Origin: Francisella sp. SYW-9
GTDB lineage: Bacteria > Pseudomonadota > Gammaproteobacteria > Francisellales > Francisellaceae
DNA length: 64,000 bases
Reading direction: 5' to 3'
NCBI RefSeq assembly: GCF_008711465.1
Contig: NZ_VXKQ01000007.1
Coordinates: forward strand, 289,014-353,013
Below, piece after piece: positions 1 through 11,334 of the stretch. The notes beneath the pieces are model-generated. The model was not told the origin of the DNA, ran no database searches, and saw nothing but the letters and a program-made list of their open reading frames with translations. Made by a program: the position numbers and the translations under genes. Position 1 is the stretch's first letter; each line of letters starts with the position of its first letter.

Positions 1-1035
1 ACCTACCTCTTCAATTGCTGTTAAAAGTTGCTCTTGCATTTTTTGATCACAAAATGGTCCTTTCATTTCATAGTTCTTTTTATAAGATATTTCCACATTA
101 TAATCACTCATCACATCCTTAAGGAAATCTGCTATCTGCGTCATAGCACTCTCTCTAAGATGATCATGTGGAGATCTTATTTCTATAGTCATATCTACAC
201 TATCAGGAATTACATTCACCGCATTAGGTGAAACATTAAGTTCCCCAACAACTCCAACCAAATCATCTGTCTTTTTAAATAGCTGATCAGCATATCTAAT
301 AATCTCTGCTGCCGCAACTAATGCGTCTTGACGTAAATGCATAGGAGTTGTTCCAGCATGATTTGCCTTACCTTGAATATGTATCGCATATCTTTGTATT
401 CCAGTTATCGCTGTTACTACTCCAACAGGTAAATTCTTTTGTTCTAGAACCGGACCTTGCTCAATATGGGCCTCAAAGAAACCTAAGATATCATCTTTAT
501 TTCTCTTACACTTCTCAAGATCATCTGGATTTGCACCAATTTCTTTAAGAGCATCATAAATGCTAATACCTTCTTTATCTACTGCAGACAAAGCCTCTAA
601 ACTAACATCACCATTTAAAGCTTTACTACCTAACAGTGTCTCTGGAAAACGAATTCCCTCTTCATCACCAAATGCTACTAACTCAATACTATAATCAAGC
701 TCTATGCCATTATCATGCATCTTTTTTAAAACATATAATGGTAATAAAACTCCTAAAATACCATCATATCTACCACCTTCAATAACGCTATCTTGGTGAG
801 AGCCTATAATTAATGTTTTTGATGTCTTCTTTCCTTGTTTTCTACCAATAACATTACCTATTGCATCTAGATGTACTTCTAGTCCTGCCTGTTGCATCCA
901 TTCCTTTATAATAGGAATTATCTTTTTATGCTCTTGACTACAAAATAATCTTGTAACTCCTTTTTGTGATGAGCTAAAACTTGCAGCGATATCGAAATAC
1001 GTTTTTAATTCTTGCGCAGAATAATCTATTTTCAT
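1..1035 (-). CDS. M20-family N-carbamoyl-L-amino-acid hydrolase / allantoate amidohydrolase (3' end beyond window)
   Basis: Partial gene: 345 codons are open from an ATG at 1035 to the window edge, so the C-terminus is missing. The product should be a cytoplasmic dimetal amidohydrolase that removes a carbamoyl (ureido) group from N-carbamoyl amino acids, allantoate or a similar compound. Visible M20 signatures in order are GSHQDSV (about residue 78), GGRYDGILG, DEEGIRFP and EAHIEQGPVLE, the metal-ligand motifs of the HyuC/AllC/beta-ureidopropionase group. It lies 37 bp behind the DUF1028 gene in the same direction, so the two are probably co-transcribed. The substrate cannot be told from sequence; no hydantoinase or allantoinase gene is visible here. 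Confidence 0.85.
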   Translation of the reverse strand, partial: MKIDYSAQELKTYFDIAASFSSSQKGVTRLFCSQEHKKIIPIIKEWMQQAGLEVHLDAIGNVIGRKQGKKTSKTLIIGSHQDSVIEGGRYDGILGVLLPLYVLKKMHDNGIELDYSIELVAFGDEEGIRFPETLLGSKALNGDVSLEALSAVDKEGISIYDALKEIGANPDDLEKCKRNKDDILGFFEAHIEQGPVLEQKNLPVGVVTAITGIQRYAIHIQGKANHAGTTPMHLRQDALVAAAEIIRYADQLFKKTDDLVGVVGELNVSPNAVNVIPDSVDMTIEIRSPHDHLRESAMTQIADFLKDVMSDYNVEISYKKNYEMKGPFCDQKMQEQLLTAIEEVG

Positions 1036-1072
1036 AATTTAAATCCTTGTTTTTCTAATTTATAGAGCTAGG

Positions 1073-1726
1073 CTAGCCAGCTTTAGAAGGGTTATTAACT
1101 GTAGGAATTGCTTTGATAAATTTGTTGTAGTTAGTATCTGTATAATGAGAATATAGTTTTTTTATATCAGATATAATATTTGAAGAATAATCCATTCTTA
1201 AATCACATGGCGGGTGCTCATCACTAACAACTCTTATTGCTATAGACAATGCTCCTTGTTTATCACCTCCAGCTAATAATCCAGCCTCTAACGAAGCTAT
1301 TATTTGCTCTACTAAGCTTTGACTTTCTGTTCTTATATATGTTTCTACCATCCTATTTAAAACTTCTCTGCTAACTAATCTATTACCAGCAACAGCTAAA
1401 TTTTTCTGCAAAATATGACCACAAAAATCATCGTTACTATCTCCAGTCCAGCCTGCAGTATTTCCTAGTTTATCCATTAGTATAAATTGTCTAAATCTAG
1501 AGTTTTTATCTTGAGATATAACTTTATCCAGACATTCACTAACTGAATTCTTATCTAATAGATTTGACGCCCAATACGGATAAAGGTAGTTTGTATAAAA
1601 ACCTTGAGTAGCTGCCACTATCTTATTAGTTTCAACATACGGAACAAAGCCTCCTACAGCAACAGAAGCTGTAACAGTCCCTACACCATATTGGTTACCT
1701 TTTTTTGCAATTATAGAATAAGTCAA
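1073..1726 (-). CDS. DUF1028 family protein (Ntn-hydrolase-like)
   Basis: 217 aa. It begins MTYSIIAKKGNQYGVGTVTA, matching the DUF1028 start pattern (MTFSIVA..., GVAVAS). It also carries the typical later blocks: the Q of AATQGF, a RQFILMD block, TGWTGDSN-like glycine motifs, GNRLVS, and an AGGDKQGALS region. DUF1028 is an Ntn-hydrolase-like fold with no settled reaction. The gene ends 37 bp upstream of the M20 carbamoylase start, which suggests a shared operon and a role in the same ureide or carbamoyl-compound breakdown; that role is inference from context. No signal peptide is seen. Confidence 0.8.
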   Translation of the reverse strand: MTYSIIAKKGNQYGVGTVTASVAVGGFVPYVETNKIVAATQGFYTNYLYPYWASNLLDKNSVSECLDKVISQDKNSRFRQFILMDKLGNTAGWTGDSNDDFCGHILQKNLAVAGNRLVSREVLNRMVETYIRTESQSLVEQIIASLEAGLLAGGDKQGALSIAIRVVSDEHPPCDLRMDYSSNIISDIKKLYSHYTDTNYNKFIKAIPTVNNPSKAG

Positions 1727-1830
1727 AAGAACATTCTTTTAATAAATTATAGTTTAAATATATCTATGCTATCTTTAAATGTCCAGAAACTGTATATAGC
1801 AGAAAAATAAGAATATTGAAAAAACTTAGA

Positions 1831-3339
1831 TTAGCAGCAGTCTTTTGATGACTCGTAATATCTATTAATATACTCATCTAGAGAAAGACTATCGCTCTCT
1901 AAAAGCTCTTTCTCAGCAATAACAGATTTAGTTACTTGTTCTTTTAATTTAGATTCTACCTCTTCAGAAATTTTAGAGTTTCTAAGCTCTTTAGATACAT
2001 TTTTAGAAATTTCTAAAGCTAAGTTTTTATACCCTTTCTGCTTTGCAATATCAACTATTCTAGCTGATGGTGTTTTAGATACATCTAATACTTTTTGTTT
2101 TTCAACCCTAACCGCATCTAAATACTCTTGAGGCATTTTTTTAGCTGTATTTTCAATTTTTTCAAATAGCTCTAGAGCATAATCTTTTAATAAAGTTTCA
2201 TTATTATTACAGCTAATTTTGCAAAGTTTAAGTTCCGGATTACGCCCATCTATAGCAACAGCTGTTAGGTTTTGTTTAGCTCGTTTTATAGCGCTTTTAT
2301 TATAACGCCTACCTTTTTCTTCAAAACATGTCATAAGCATTGCTTCTACAAAAAGAGCTGTATTCTTACTTATGCCATTTATTGCAAAAGGATCAACATC
2401 TAGAACTCTAACTTCTATATACTCGACCCCTCCCATAGATAAAGCACAAGCTGGTCTTTGACATCTTTGTGTAGCTTGTTTTGGTCTAATCGCACTATAA
2501 TACTCATTCTCTATCTGTAGGATACTTTCATTTAACTGTATTCTTTCGCCATTAGAATTATACAAACCTATAGCTTTATACTCATCAAATATATCATCAG
2601 TAGCTTGTATAAGGTCTCTTACATATGATTTAACATCATTATAAGATATTGCTAAATCTTTTTGTGCCGGACTTGTATAACCAAGATCACTCATTCTAAG
2701 GCTTGTTGCATATTTACCTACATAAAATTCCTCATCTAAGTCTACTAAATAGTCTGGCTTATTTTTTACAGAAGTTTTTGCACATATTGGACTAGCTCCA
2801 AATAAATACGGTAGCAACCACATGAACTCAAAATAATTATTTATAATATCAAAATAAACATCAGAAAAAGAAATATTATTTTGATCTGCTTTAATCTGAA
2901 TCAACTCCTTATCAAAAGAAAAATTATAATGAATTCCAGCAATAATCTGCATTACCTTACCATATCTGACAGATAAACCTTTACGATAAGTTTGCTTCAT
3001 CCTTCCTGAATTAGATTCTCCGAAATCAGCTTCTTGAATTTCACTCTCACTTGCAGATAAAGGCATACTAGTATTTAGAGTTATCTCATCATCGTTCATA
3101 TTCTGTAATGTAAATGCCCCTAAAGTCTCCAACTCAGAAAAAACATCATCCATACTAGAGTGTGGAGATGTGATCAACTCAAGCAAATTCTCAGAAAAAT
3201 CAACTGTTATACTATCATTAGTTAGCTTATGACCAAGCTTATAAGGATGATGTGAATGAGCTAATCCTCCATCAATTTTGATACGTAAAGTTTCTCTCTC
3301 TATACCACGAAGGTTATTATTTTTTTTAAAATCGTGCAT
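1831..3339 (-). CDS. gshA: glutamate-cysteine ligase (gamma-glutamylcysteine synthetase)
   Basis: First, ATP-dependent step of glutathione synthesis, joining glutamate and cysteine in the cytoplasm. The N-terminal block NNNLRGIERETLRI is the hallmark of the proteobacterial GshA type 1 family, followed by the conserved SENLLELITSP and the LRMSDLGY region. An in-frame start exists at 3387, but the ATG at 3339 has an AGGA six bases upstream and fits the family start (MHDFKKNNN), giving 502 aa against 518 in E. coli. The protein ends with two cysteines (SKDCC). It lies 7 bp downstream of murJ, so co-transcription is likely. Confidence 0.93.
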   Translation of the reverse strand: MHDFKKNNNLRGIERETLRIKIDGGLAHSHHPYKLGHKLTNDSITVDFSENLLELITSPHSSMDDVFSELETLGAFTLQNMNDDEITLNTSMPLSASESEIQEADFGESNSGRMKQTYRKGLSVRYGKVMQIIAGIHYNFSFDKELIQIKADQNNISFSDVYFDIINNYFEFMWLLPYLFGASPICAKTSVKNKPDYLVDLDEEFYVGKYATSLRMSDLGYTSPAQKDLAISYNDVKSYVRDLIQATDDIFDEYKAIGLYNSNGERIQLNESILQIENEYYSAIRPKQATQRCQRPACALSMGGVEYIEVRVLDVDPFAINGISKNTALFVEAMLMTCFEEKGRRYNKSAIKRAKQNLTAVAIDGRNPELKLCKISCNNNETLLKDYALELFEKIENTAKKMPQEYLDAVRVEKQKVLDVSKTPSARIVDIAKQKGYKNLALEISKNVSKELRNSKISEEVESKLKEQVTKSVIAEKELLESDSLSLDEYINRYYESSKDCC

Positions 3340-3394
3340 TACTAATCCTACATAATTACCTAAATACAAGTATAAACTAATCAGCAAATAATTT

Positions 3395-4939
3395 TTAGGA
3401 ATCTGTTACTTTTAATGATCTAAATGTTCCTAAAATAGTTATCACACTTATATATACCACAAAACCAACTAATACAATCAAGCAAATATTTTTTAGTCTT
3501 TCAAACATTGAAAGTCCAACCCAATAGCTATCACTTAGATTAAATAGCTTTAATACAAAAACCATAAGTATAGTCGCGATTATTATTCTAATTAAAATAG
3601 TGATTGGTAAACAAATTATCAAAAACTTTTTAAGATTAAAATCAGCTAATGCCATAAGCTGAGTAACTAAGTTAATAAAAGCTACAGCTGAACTAACAAA
3701 TGCCAGATACATAAAAGCATATTTATCATTCGCAAATAAAGATACAACAACTAAATCTAAGCCTATACTAAGAATTAAACACACAAGGCTTATATAAAAA
3801 ACTATCGAAGTTCTATTTTGAGTATATAGTGCAGATACTACAATTCGCACTATTACAAAACAAAATAGTGAAAGTAAATATCCTAACATTGCTAAATAAG
3901 TAAAATCAACATCTCTAAAACTAAAATGTCCATAATAAAACAATGTAATAACAATAGGTTTCGCCAATATGTACAATCCTATAACTGCAGGGATTGCTAT
4001 TAGCAATGTTAACTTCACAATCCACATAAAGGTTTGTATAAACTTATCATTATCTGTTTTACATTTTGTCAAATATGGAATCATTACTACAGCTATTGCG
4101 GTACCAAAAACTCCATAAAGAAACTGGTTTACCCTATCTGCATAATATAACCAAGCTAAACTCCCTGATATCAAAAAAGAAGCAAAAAAAGTTTCTATTA
4201 AGCCATTTATCTGCAATATTGCTGTACCAAAAAAAGCACTTGGTAGTTTTTTTAGAAAAACTCTTGATCTAATATCTTTTAATAAAAAAATATCTCGATT
4301 AAATTTTAAACTTCCAACTAACTTATATAGTGCATAAAAACCTATTAATATCTGAAGTATACCGGCTAATAAAACACTATATGCCACACTACAAATAGAA
4401 ATACTCAAATATGGTGAAGCTATTATTCCTATTATCATCACTATATTTAAAACTATCGGTAAAAGTGATGATACAAAATAACGACTATAACTATTTAATA
4501 TTGCAGATATAAGCCCCATCATACTATTAAAAAGTATATATGGTATCATAATAACAAACATATCTCTGACAAGTTGATGAGAGTTACCTTTATCTACAAA
4601 TCCATGGGCATATATATCTACCCATAAATTACTAAATACAATTAAGAATAATGTAATTATTAACATCATCAAAGCTATAAAATATAGTATAGTTACAATA
4701 AATCTCTTATCTCTAGTGTTTAATTTCCGATTTAAATAAGGATTTACAATCTGAGTCAATGCTCCAGATGAGGTAACTTTACGAATAAACTCAGGGAATC
4801 TAAAAGCTATAAGGAACGCCTGTAAGCTAGAGCTACTACCAAAAAAACTTGCTAATAGCAAATCTCTAACAAAACCTAAAGTTTTTGATAAGAATAAAAA
4901 GAAAGAAACTATGAAACTATTAGAAAAGAATTTCTTCAT
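3395..4939 (-). CDS. murJ: lipid II flippase MurJ (MviN)
   Basis: 514 aa polytopic inner-membrane protein of the MOP superfamily that moves lipid II to the periplasm for peptidoglycan synthesis. The N-terminus SKTLGFVRDLLLASFFG and the next block AFRFPEFIRKVTSSGALTQI match the E. coli MurJ SRVLGFVRD and FKLPNLLRRIFAEGAFSQ blocks, including the essential arginines. About 13-14 hydrophobic segments can be counted. The neighbours are a Sel1-repeat gene 24 bp upstream and gshA 7 bp downstream, all on the minus strand. Confidence 0.93.
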   Translation of the reverse strand: MKKFFSNSFIVSFFLFLSKTLGFVRDLLLASFFGSSSSLQAFLIAFRFPEFIRKVTSSGALTQIVNPYLNRKLNTRDKRFIVTILYFIALMMLIITLFLIVFSNLWVDIYAHGFVDKGNSHQLVRDMFVIMIPYILFNSMMGLISAILNSYSRYFVSSLLPIVLNIVMIIGIIASPYLSISICSVAYSVLLAGILQILIGFYALYKLVGSLKFNRDIFLLKDIRSRVFLKKLPSAFFGTAILQINGLIETFFASFLISGSLAWLYYADRVNQFLYGVFGTAIAVVMIPYLTKCKTDNDKFIQTFMWIVKLTLLIAIPAVIGLYILAKPIVITLFYYGHFSFRDVDFTYLAMLGYLLSLFCFVIVRIVVSALYTQNRTSIVFYISLVCLILSIGLDLVVVSLFANDKYAFMYLAFVSSAVAFINLVTQLMALADFNLKKFLIICLPITILIRIIIATILMVFVLKLFNLSDSYWVGLSMFERLKNICLIVLVGFVVYISVITILGTFRSLKVTDS

Positions 4940-4963
4940 CTTATAAATAAGATTTATCTATCT

Positions 4964-6019
4964 TTATGAGTTCTCAGTTGGTTTCTTTTGCCAGCTGTTT
5001 TGGAAATTTTTTACTTTTTTATTAGCTTGTGCTAACTCTTCTTGAGATAGTTTAATCTTAGCTAATTCAGCTTGCGCAATACTTAAACCTTTATCAGATA
5101 AATTAGGACGACAGTATGCATTAAACTGATTCCAGAAGTTAAGAGCAGGCGTCTTATATAATGATATTGCTTGGCTTAAATACGCATATTTGTCAATATT
5201 ACTATCAGATAACTCAGCAGCTATAACAAACGCTGGAGCATATGGTTGTTCTATAGCTTCTTGCACATATTTCTTCGCTGATTTCTTATCACCTTTTACA
5301 ATATAAGCTTTCGCCAAACCTACTTCTACTGGCGAGATATGGTCTATTTTATAAGCCATTTTATACCATTTAAGTGCTTCATCTACATTTTTAGGTAGAT
5401 CTCCTTCACCAGTAAAGAAGGCATCACCAATAAATGTTTTACCTTGAGATATACAATAAGGATATCTATCAATGAAACTTTGTTCATTATTAATCAAGAA
5501 TGAGCTACGAGCTTCTAAACTACCATTTGCTATAGCTAATTTATACCACTTATATGCTTTTGCAAAGTTTGGCGCCGGAACACTACCTGCTCTTACATAA
5601 AAGTTCCCTAACTGATTCTGAGCAATTGCATAACCTAATTTAGCAGCACCGATAATATATTCCAAGCCTTTTTGTTGATTAATTTTAATATCATTAGAAC
5701 CAAAATAGTATAGTTCCCCAACTAAATACAATAAGTAAGAATATGACTTCTTATCATGTGCTGGAATACCATTTTTCTTATAAAAATCTATTGCCCACAA
5801 TGCATCGTTTAAAGCATCTTTATCATTCTCATCAAGCTGAATATACGCCTCTGCCAACAGTCCTGTAGCTCTAGCATCAGTTTTATTATAGGGCTGACAT
5901 GTTTTTAAAACATTACCATAGTCTTTATCAGCTCCACTTTTATAACACTGCTCTAAAGTTGCATATGACGAGCTAAAAAATAGTACAGATAAAAAAGCAA
6001 CTATCAACTTGGCCTTCAT
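4964..6019 (-). CDS. dipA: exported Sel1-repeat protein, DipA-like
   Basis: 351 aa. The ATG at 6019 is preferred over the in-frame start at 6079: a GGAG lies just upstream and the protein then opens with a clean signal peptide (MKAKLIVAFLSVLFFSSSYA). The mature part carries Sel1/TPR-like helical repeats (for example AIAQNQLGNFYVRAG with AYKWYKLAIANG, and DEALKWYKMAYKI with VGLAKAYIVKGDK), then a charged C-terminal stretch (about 310-345) likely to form a coiled coil. Signal peptide, Sel1 repeats, C-terminal coiled coil and a length near 353 aa match DipA, a Francisella surface-associated protein required for growth in macrophages. The neighbourhood next to murJ and gshA also fits. The assignment is from memory of the family, not from a search. 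Confidence 0.72.
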   Translation of the reverse strand: MKAKLIVAFLSVLFFSSSYATLEQCYKSGADKDYGNVLKTCQPYNKTDARATGLLAEAYIQLDENDKDALNDALWAIDFYKKNGIPAHDKKSYSYLLYLVGELYYFGSNDIKINQQKGLEYIIGAAKLGYAIAQNQLGNFYVRAGSVPAPNFAKAYKWYKLAIANGSLEARSSFLINNEQSFIDRYPYCISQGKTFIGDAFFTGEGDLPKNVDEALKWYKMAYKIDHISPVEVGLAKAYIVKGDKKSAKKYVQEAIEQPYAPAFVIAAELSDSNIDKYAYLSQAISLYKTPALNFWNQFNAYCRPNLSDKGLSIAQAELAKIKLSQEELAQANKKVKNFQNSWQKKPTENS

Positions 6020-6116
6020 TTTCTCTCCTGTAATCTGAAATTGAGTTTTCGCATAAACTATAAAATAATATAATATCAATATATTATTTTTTTAACACAT
6101 TTTTTACGCAGATTAT

Positions 6117-6527
6117 CTAGCAAAACTCTACAACCCTACCCTCAGGTATATATTTTATAAGGATTTCAGCCGCTTTTTTCGGTAAAAAACCCTTAGCTTT
6201 TTCAGGCCATTCAACAAAACATATGCTATTTTCATTAAAATAATCTCTAGCACCAATCCACTCAAGTTCCTCTGGATCTGCTAGTCTATATAGATCAAAG
6301 TGATAAATATTAAATTTATCAAACTGATAGTCTTCAACTAAAGTATATGTTGGACTTTTAACATTTCCTTGATAACCTAAAGACTTTATAACTCCTTTAA
6401 CAAAAGTTGTTTTACCAGCACCCAGATCTCCATATAAAAACACTACAGTTCCAAACACTAGTTCTTTAGCATATTCTTTAGCAAGCTCAAACATTTGCTT
6501 TTCGTTTTTAACTATTTTGCTTTTCAT
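6117..6527 (-). CDS. tsaE: tRNA threonylcarbamoyladenosine biosynthesis ATPase TsaE
   Basis: 136 aa. The P-loop ATPase subunit that works with TsaB and TsaD in making t6A at position 37 of ANN-decoding tRNAs. The Walker A motif GDLGAGKTTFVKG (about residue 33), the SPTYTLVEDY block and HFDLYRL are the family signatures. Its start overlaps the end of folC by 20 bases, so translation is probably coupled. Normal length for the family. Confidence 0.93.
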   Translation of the reverse strand: MKSKIVKNEKQMFELAKEYAKELVFGTVVFLYGDLGAGKTTFVKGVIKSLGYQGNVKSPTYTLVEDYQFDKFNIYHFDLYRLADPEELEWIGARDYFNENSICFVEWPEKAKGFLPKKAAEILIKYIPEGRVVEFC

Positions 6528-7686
6528 ACTCTTTTATAAATTCTCCAGCTAAAACAAATGACCCGAAAACTACAGTTACAGTACTTTTCTTTGATAAATA
6601 AATACTGCTTAAGTCTTTATTATAATCAACTCTAACAATATCTTGTTCTCTAAATCTTTGCTTGATCTCCTTTATATCTAACGCTCGTGGATCTATGTAT
6701 TTAAGATCAACTACTTCCCATTTATAAATATATCTTTTAGCTATAGATATAATCTCTGAGATATCTTTGCTCGCTAAGATTCCAAATATAGCTTCATATC
6801 TAATCTTTTCAATACCAAATTTAGCTTCTAGCAACTTAAACAAATGAATTACCGAAGCTGGATTATGCGCAACATCTACAATCACATAGCTTTTATTACT
6901 CTTATCCTCTTTGAGTAATTTAAATCTTGCATTTGCTCTTATATCATCTAACTTAGGAATATAGCTAATTTGCATTCTATTGAAAAGATACTCTGCTATA
7001 CCCATTGCAATATTATAACTATGCGTAAAGCATTCTTTAGAACTACAATCATACTTATCACTATAGATTATCGCTTTTGCTGACTCTGCATATTCATAGA
7101 CGCTATTAGGCATCTTTGAACCAAGAAATAATGGTATATCTTTTCTTGATATAGCTACCTTTTCAAGACCTATTTTATCTAACGTATCACCTAAAAGTTC
7201 ACAATGATCAAAATCAATATTTGTTATAGCTGTTATATCAGGATCCATTATATTTGCAGCATCAAGACGCCCACCAATACCGACCTCAAGAATTAAATAG
7301 TCCACATCAGCTCTCTGCGAATACATACAAGCACATAAGAACGCTATTTGGTAATACGATAACTTATAATCACGTGTTATTTCCTCTAGTCGCTCTAATA
7401 GTTCTAGTAGACCACTATCACAAATAGGTTTTTTGTTTAGAGAAATTCTTTCATTAAATTTAAATACATGAGGAGATGTATGGCTTAAGACTGATTTATT
7501 ATTAGTAGTTAATAATTCTTCTAACATTGCTACTGTAGTACCTTTACCATTAGTACCAGCAACAGTTATAATCTTGAATTTCTTTCTAAAATTAAATCTA
7601 TCTAATATAAATAATAAATCGCGTGAGCTACATGAAAGAGCATCGTTATTAGCCATGATTTTAGCTATTTTTACTTCGACACTCAT
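6508..7686 (-). CDS. folC: bifunctional dihydrofolate synthase / folylpolyglutamate synthase
   Basis: 392 aa Mur-ligase-family enzyme that adds L-glutamate to dihydropteroate and then glutamates to folates. The ATP loop GTNGKGTTVAMLEELL (about residue 44), the SHTSPH substrate loop and TAITNIDFDHCELLGDT are diagnostic. It is somewhat shorter than the E. coli enzyme (422 aa). It starts 12 bp after accD and overlaps tsaE at its 3' end; the accD-folC pairing is the same as in E. coli. Confidence 0.93.
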   Translation of the reverse strand: MSVEVKIAKIMANNDALSCSSRDLLFILDRFNFRKKFKIITVAGTNGKGTTVAMLEELLTTNNKSVLSHTSPHVFKFNERISLNKKPICDSGLLELLERLEEITRDYKLSYYQIAFLCACMYSQRADVDYLILEVGIGGRLDAANIMDPDITAITNIDFDHCELLGDTLDKIGLEKVAISRKDIPLFLGSKMPNSVYEYAESAKAIIYSDKYDCSSKECFTHSYNIAMGIAEYLFNRMQISYIPKLDDIRANARFKLLKEDKSNKSYVIVDVAHNPASVIHLFKLLEAKFGIEKIRYEAIFGILASKDISEIISIAKRYIYKWEVVDLKYIDPRALDIKEIKQRFREQDIVRVDYNKDLSSIYLSKKSTVTVVFGSFVLAGEFIKEYEKQNS

Positions 7687-7698
7687 TTTTTTGATATA

Positions 7699-8601
7699 TT
7701 AAGCTTGTTCTTCTGCTTTATGTTCTAAGGCTTGAGAATGGTTTATTTTTGTAAGATTTGGCATTAACTTATCTATTATTTTAGAAACTTCACTTCTTAA
7801 ATTTCTTCTATCAACAATCATATCAACCATACCTTTTTCTACTAAGAACTCACTTCTTTGGAACCCTTCGGGTAGTTTCTCTCTAACCGTTTGCTCAATA
7901 ACCCTAGGTCCAGCAAAACCGATTAATGCTTTTGGCTCAGCAAGATGAACATCACCCAACATCGCTAAAGAAGCTGAAACTCCACCAGTAGTAGGATCTG
8001 TTAGAACAACCAAGTACGGTAGTTTAGCCTCGGCTAACTTTTGTAATGCCGCACTTGTTTTCGACATTTGCATAAGTGAAAACAAAGACTCTTGCATTCT
8101 AGCTCCACCACTGGCTGTAAAACAAATAAATGGAACTTTCTTCTCCATAGCAAGTTTAACACCTCTAGCAAACTTCTCACCAACAACAGAACCCATCGAA
8201 CCACCTAGAAACATAAAGTTAAACGCTGCAGCAACCATAGGAAAACCTTTTATAGTTCCATCCATAACAACTAGTGCATCTTGCTCTTCTGTTTTCTTTT
8301 GCGCTTGAGCTAATCTATCTTTATAAGTTTTGGTATCTTTAAACTTAAGCATATCAACTGGAGCAATATTAGCAAAATGCTCAGTTGTACTATCTCTATC
8401 AAAAAAAATATTCAATCTATGTCTCGCCGAGATTCTATAGTGATAGTTACAATGTGGACAAACTGATTTGTTATTATGTAGCTCTTCAGAGTATAGTGTT
8501 ACTTGACAGCTTGGACACTGACTCCAGATACCTGAAGGCATGTCTTTTTTCTGTGCATTTGTACCTAAACTTCTGCTTATTACTCTTGTTAACCAACTCA
8601 T
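7699..8601 (-). CDS. accD: acetyl-CoA carboxylase carboxyltransferase subunit beta
   Basis: 300 aa. Pairs with AccA to move the carboxyl group from biotin to acetyl-CoA, giving malonyl-CoA for fatty-acid synthesis. The N-terminal zinc ribbon is intact (CPSC at about 28-31 and CPHC at about 48-51), followed by the crotonase-like core with [23 protein letters not shown] and the glycine-rich [11 protein letters not shown] loop. It lies 41 bp behind ndk and 12 bp ahead of folC. Confidence 0.95.
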   Translation of the reverse strand: MSWLTRVISRSLGTNAQKKDMPSGIWSQCPSCQVTLYSEELHNNKSVCPHCNYHYRISARHRLNIFFDRDSTTEHFANIAPVDMLKFKDTKTYKDRLAQAQKKTEEQDALVVMDGTIKGFPMVAAAFNFMFLGGSMGSVVGEKFARGVKLAMEKKVPFICFTASGGARMQESLFSLMQMSKTSAALQKLAEAKLPYLVVLTDPTTGGVSASLAMLGDVHLAEPKALIGFAGPRVIEQTVREKLPEGFQRSEFLVEKGMVDMIVDRRNLRSEVSKIIDKLMPNLTKINHSQALEHKAEEQA

Positions 8602-8642
8602 TCTCTTATCTCCTCCAAAAAATTAAGACTAGATGCAGTTTT

Positions 8643-9065
8643 TTAGCTAAAAATCTCTATATCACTAAAGAAATATCTGATTTCTTGAGCTGCAGTATCT
8701 TCAGCATCAGAACCATGAACAGCATTAGCATCTATACTGTCTGCAAAATCAGCTCTAATTGTACCGGCATCAGCTTCTTTAGGGTTAGTAGCTCCCATCA
8801 ACTCACGGTTTTTAGCTATTGCATTTTTGCCTTCCAAAACTTGAATCATTACGGGACCTGAGATCATAAACTCAACTAATGCGCTAAAAAAAGGTCTATC
8901 TTTATGTACAGCATAGAAGCCCTCAGCTTCTGCTCTTGATAATTGCTTCATTTTAGATGCTACTATTTTTAAGCCTGCTTTTTCAAAACGACTATAGATT
9001 TCTCCTATCACATTCTTTGCAACAGCATCAGGTTTAATTATAGATAAAGTTTTTTGTTTACTCAT
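8643..9065 (-). CDS. ndk: nucleoside diphosphate kinase
   Basis: 140 aa. Transfers the gamma phosphate between NTPs and NDPs by a phosphohistidine intermediate. The catalytic His lies in NAVHGSDA (about residue 115) and the N-terminus [14 protein letters not shown] is standard. It sits 69 bp downstream of pyrG, which links two nucleotide-pool enzymes in one direction. Confidence 0.96.
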   Translation of the reverse strand: MSKQKTLSIIKPDAVAKNVIGEIYSRFEKAGLKIVASKMKQLSRAEAEGFYAVHKDRPFFSALVEFMISGPVMIQVLEGKNAIAKNRELMGATNPKEADAGTIRADFADSIDANAVHGSDAEDTAAQEIRYFFSDIEIFS

Positions 9066-9134
9066 TTAGTATTCTCCAATATTTTATTAATTCAAATTAT
9101 AGCACTTTTATTCATGAAATATCAAAACTAGGCG

Positions 9135-11100
<1,966 letters not shown>

Positions 11101-11145
11101 GTTAACAGTTGTTAACCAATTACTTAATGTAAATAGTTATATAAT
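11101..11145 (+). promoter_or_regulatory. putative promoter with GTTAAC inverted-repeat operator
   Basis: Two GTTAAC hexamers separated by four bases (11101-11116) form a palindrome just upstream of a good -10 box, TATAAT at 11140-11145. No strong -35 is seen, and the palindrome lies where one would be expected. A regulator site is plausible; the protein that would bind is unknown. Confidence 0.4.
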
Positions 11146-11178
11146 GTAAACATAAAAATAGTTTAAAGAAGTTAAACA

Positions 11179-11253
11179 ATGAATAATTCTGGATATAACA
11201 CATATAGACATCTAATAAGAGAGGGAAAGGGAACAACACTAACCTTAATTTAA
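11179..11253 (+). CDS. putative 24-aa leader peptide
   Basis: A short ORF starting 34 bp after a TATAAT box, with AAAGAAG shortly upstream as a weak ribosome-binding site. It ends with the run GTTLTLI, encoded by ACA ACA CTA ACC TTA ATT after its glycine, and stops 55 bp before a hairpin that precedes the DMT transporter gene. Threonine, leucine and isoleucine codons just before the stop resemble amino-acid attenuation leaders. Nothing else supports translation, so this is a hypothesis. Confidence 0.35.
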   Translation: MNNSGYNTYRHLIREGKGTTLTLI

Positions 11254-11308
11254 TTAGATCTCTTCTATCAAGTTTATTTGTTAATGTTCTTTTTAGTTAT
11301 TAAAAAAT

Positions 11309-11334
11309 CCTCTCGTCTTTTCAGACAAAAGAGG
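11309..11334 (+). terminator. terminator-like hairpin in the leader of the DMT transporter gene
   Basis: CCTCT pairs with AGAGG and GTCT with AGAC around a TTTC loop, with a small internal bulge (C opposite AAA). A pyrimidine-rich, T-rich stretch (TTGTATCTTCTTTT) follows. It lies only about 30 bases before the transporter ATG, so it may act as an attenuator rather than a gene-end terminator. The sequence TCTCTT near 11265 could pair with the 3' arm as an alternative structure. Confidence 0.45.

Noticed and set aside
8385..8861. 158-codon plus-strand frame across accD and ndk
   Set aside because: It lies antisense to two certain genes, and its protein is rich in Ser, Leu and Tyr without a recognisable domain.
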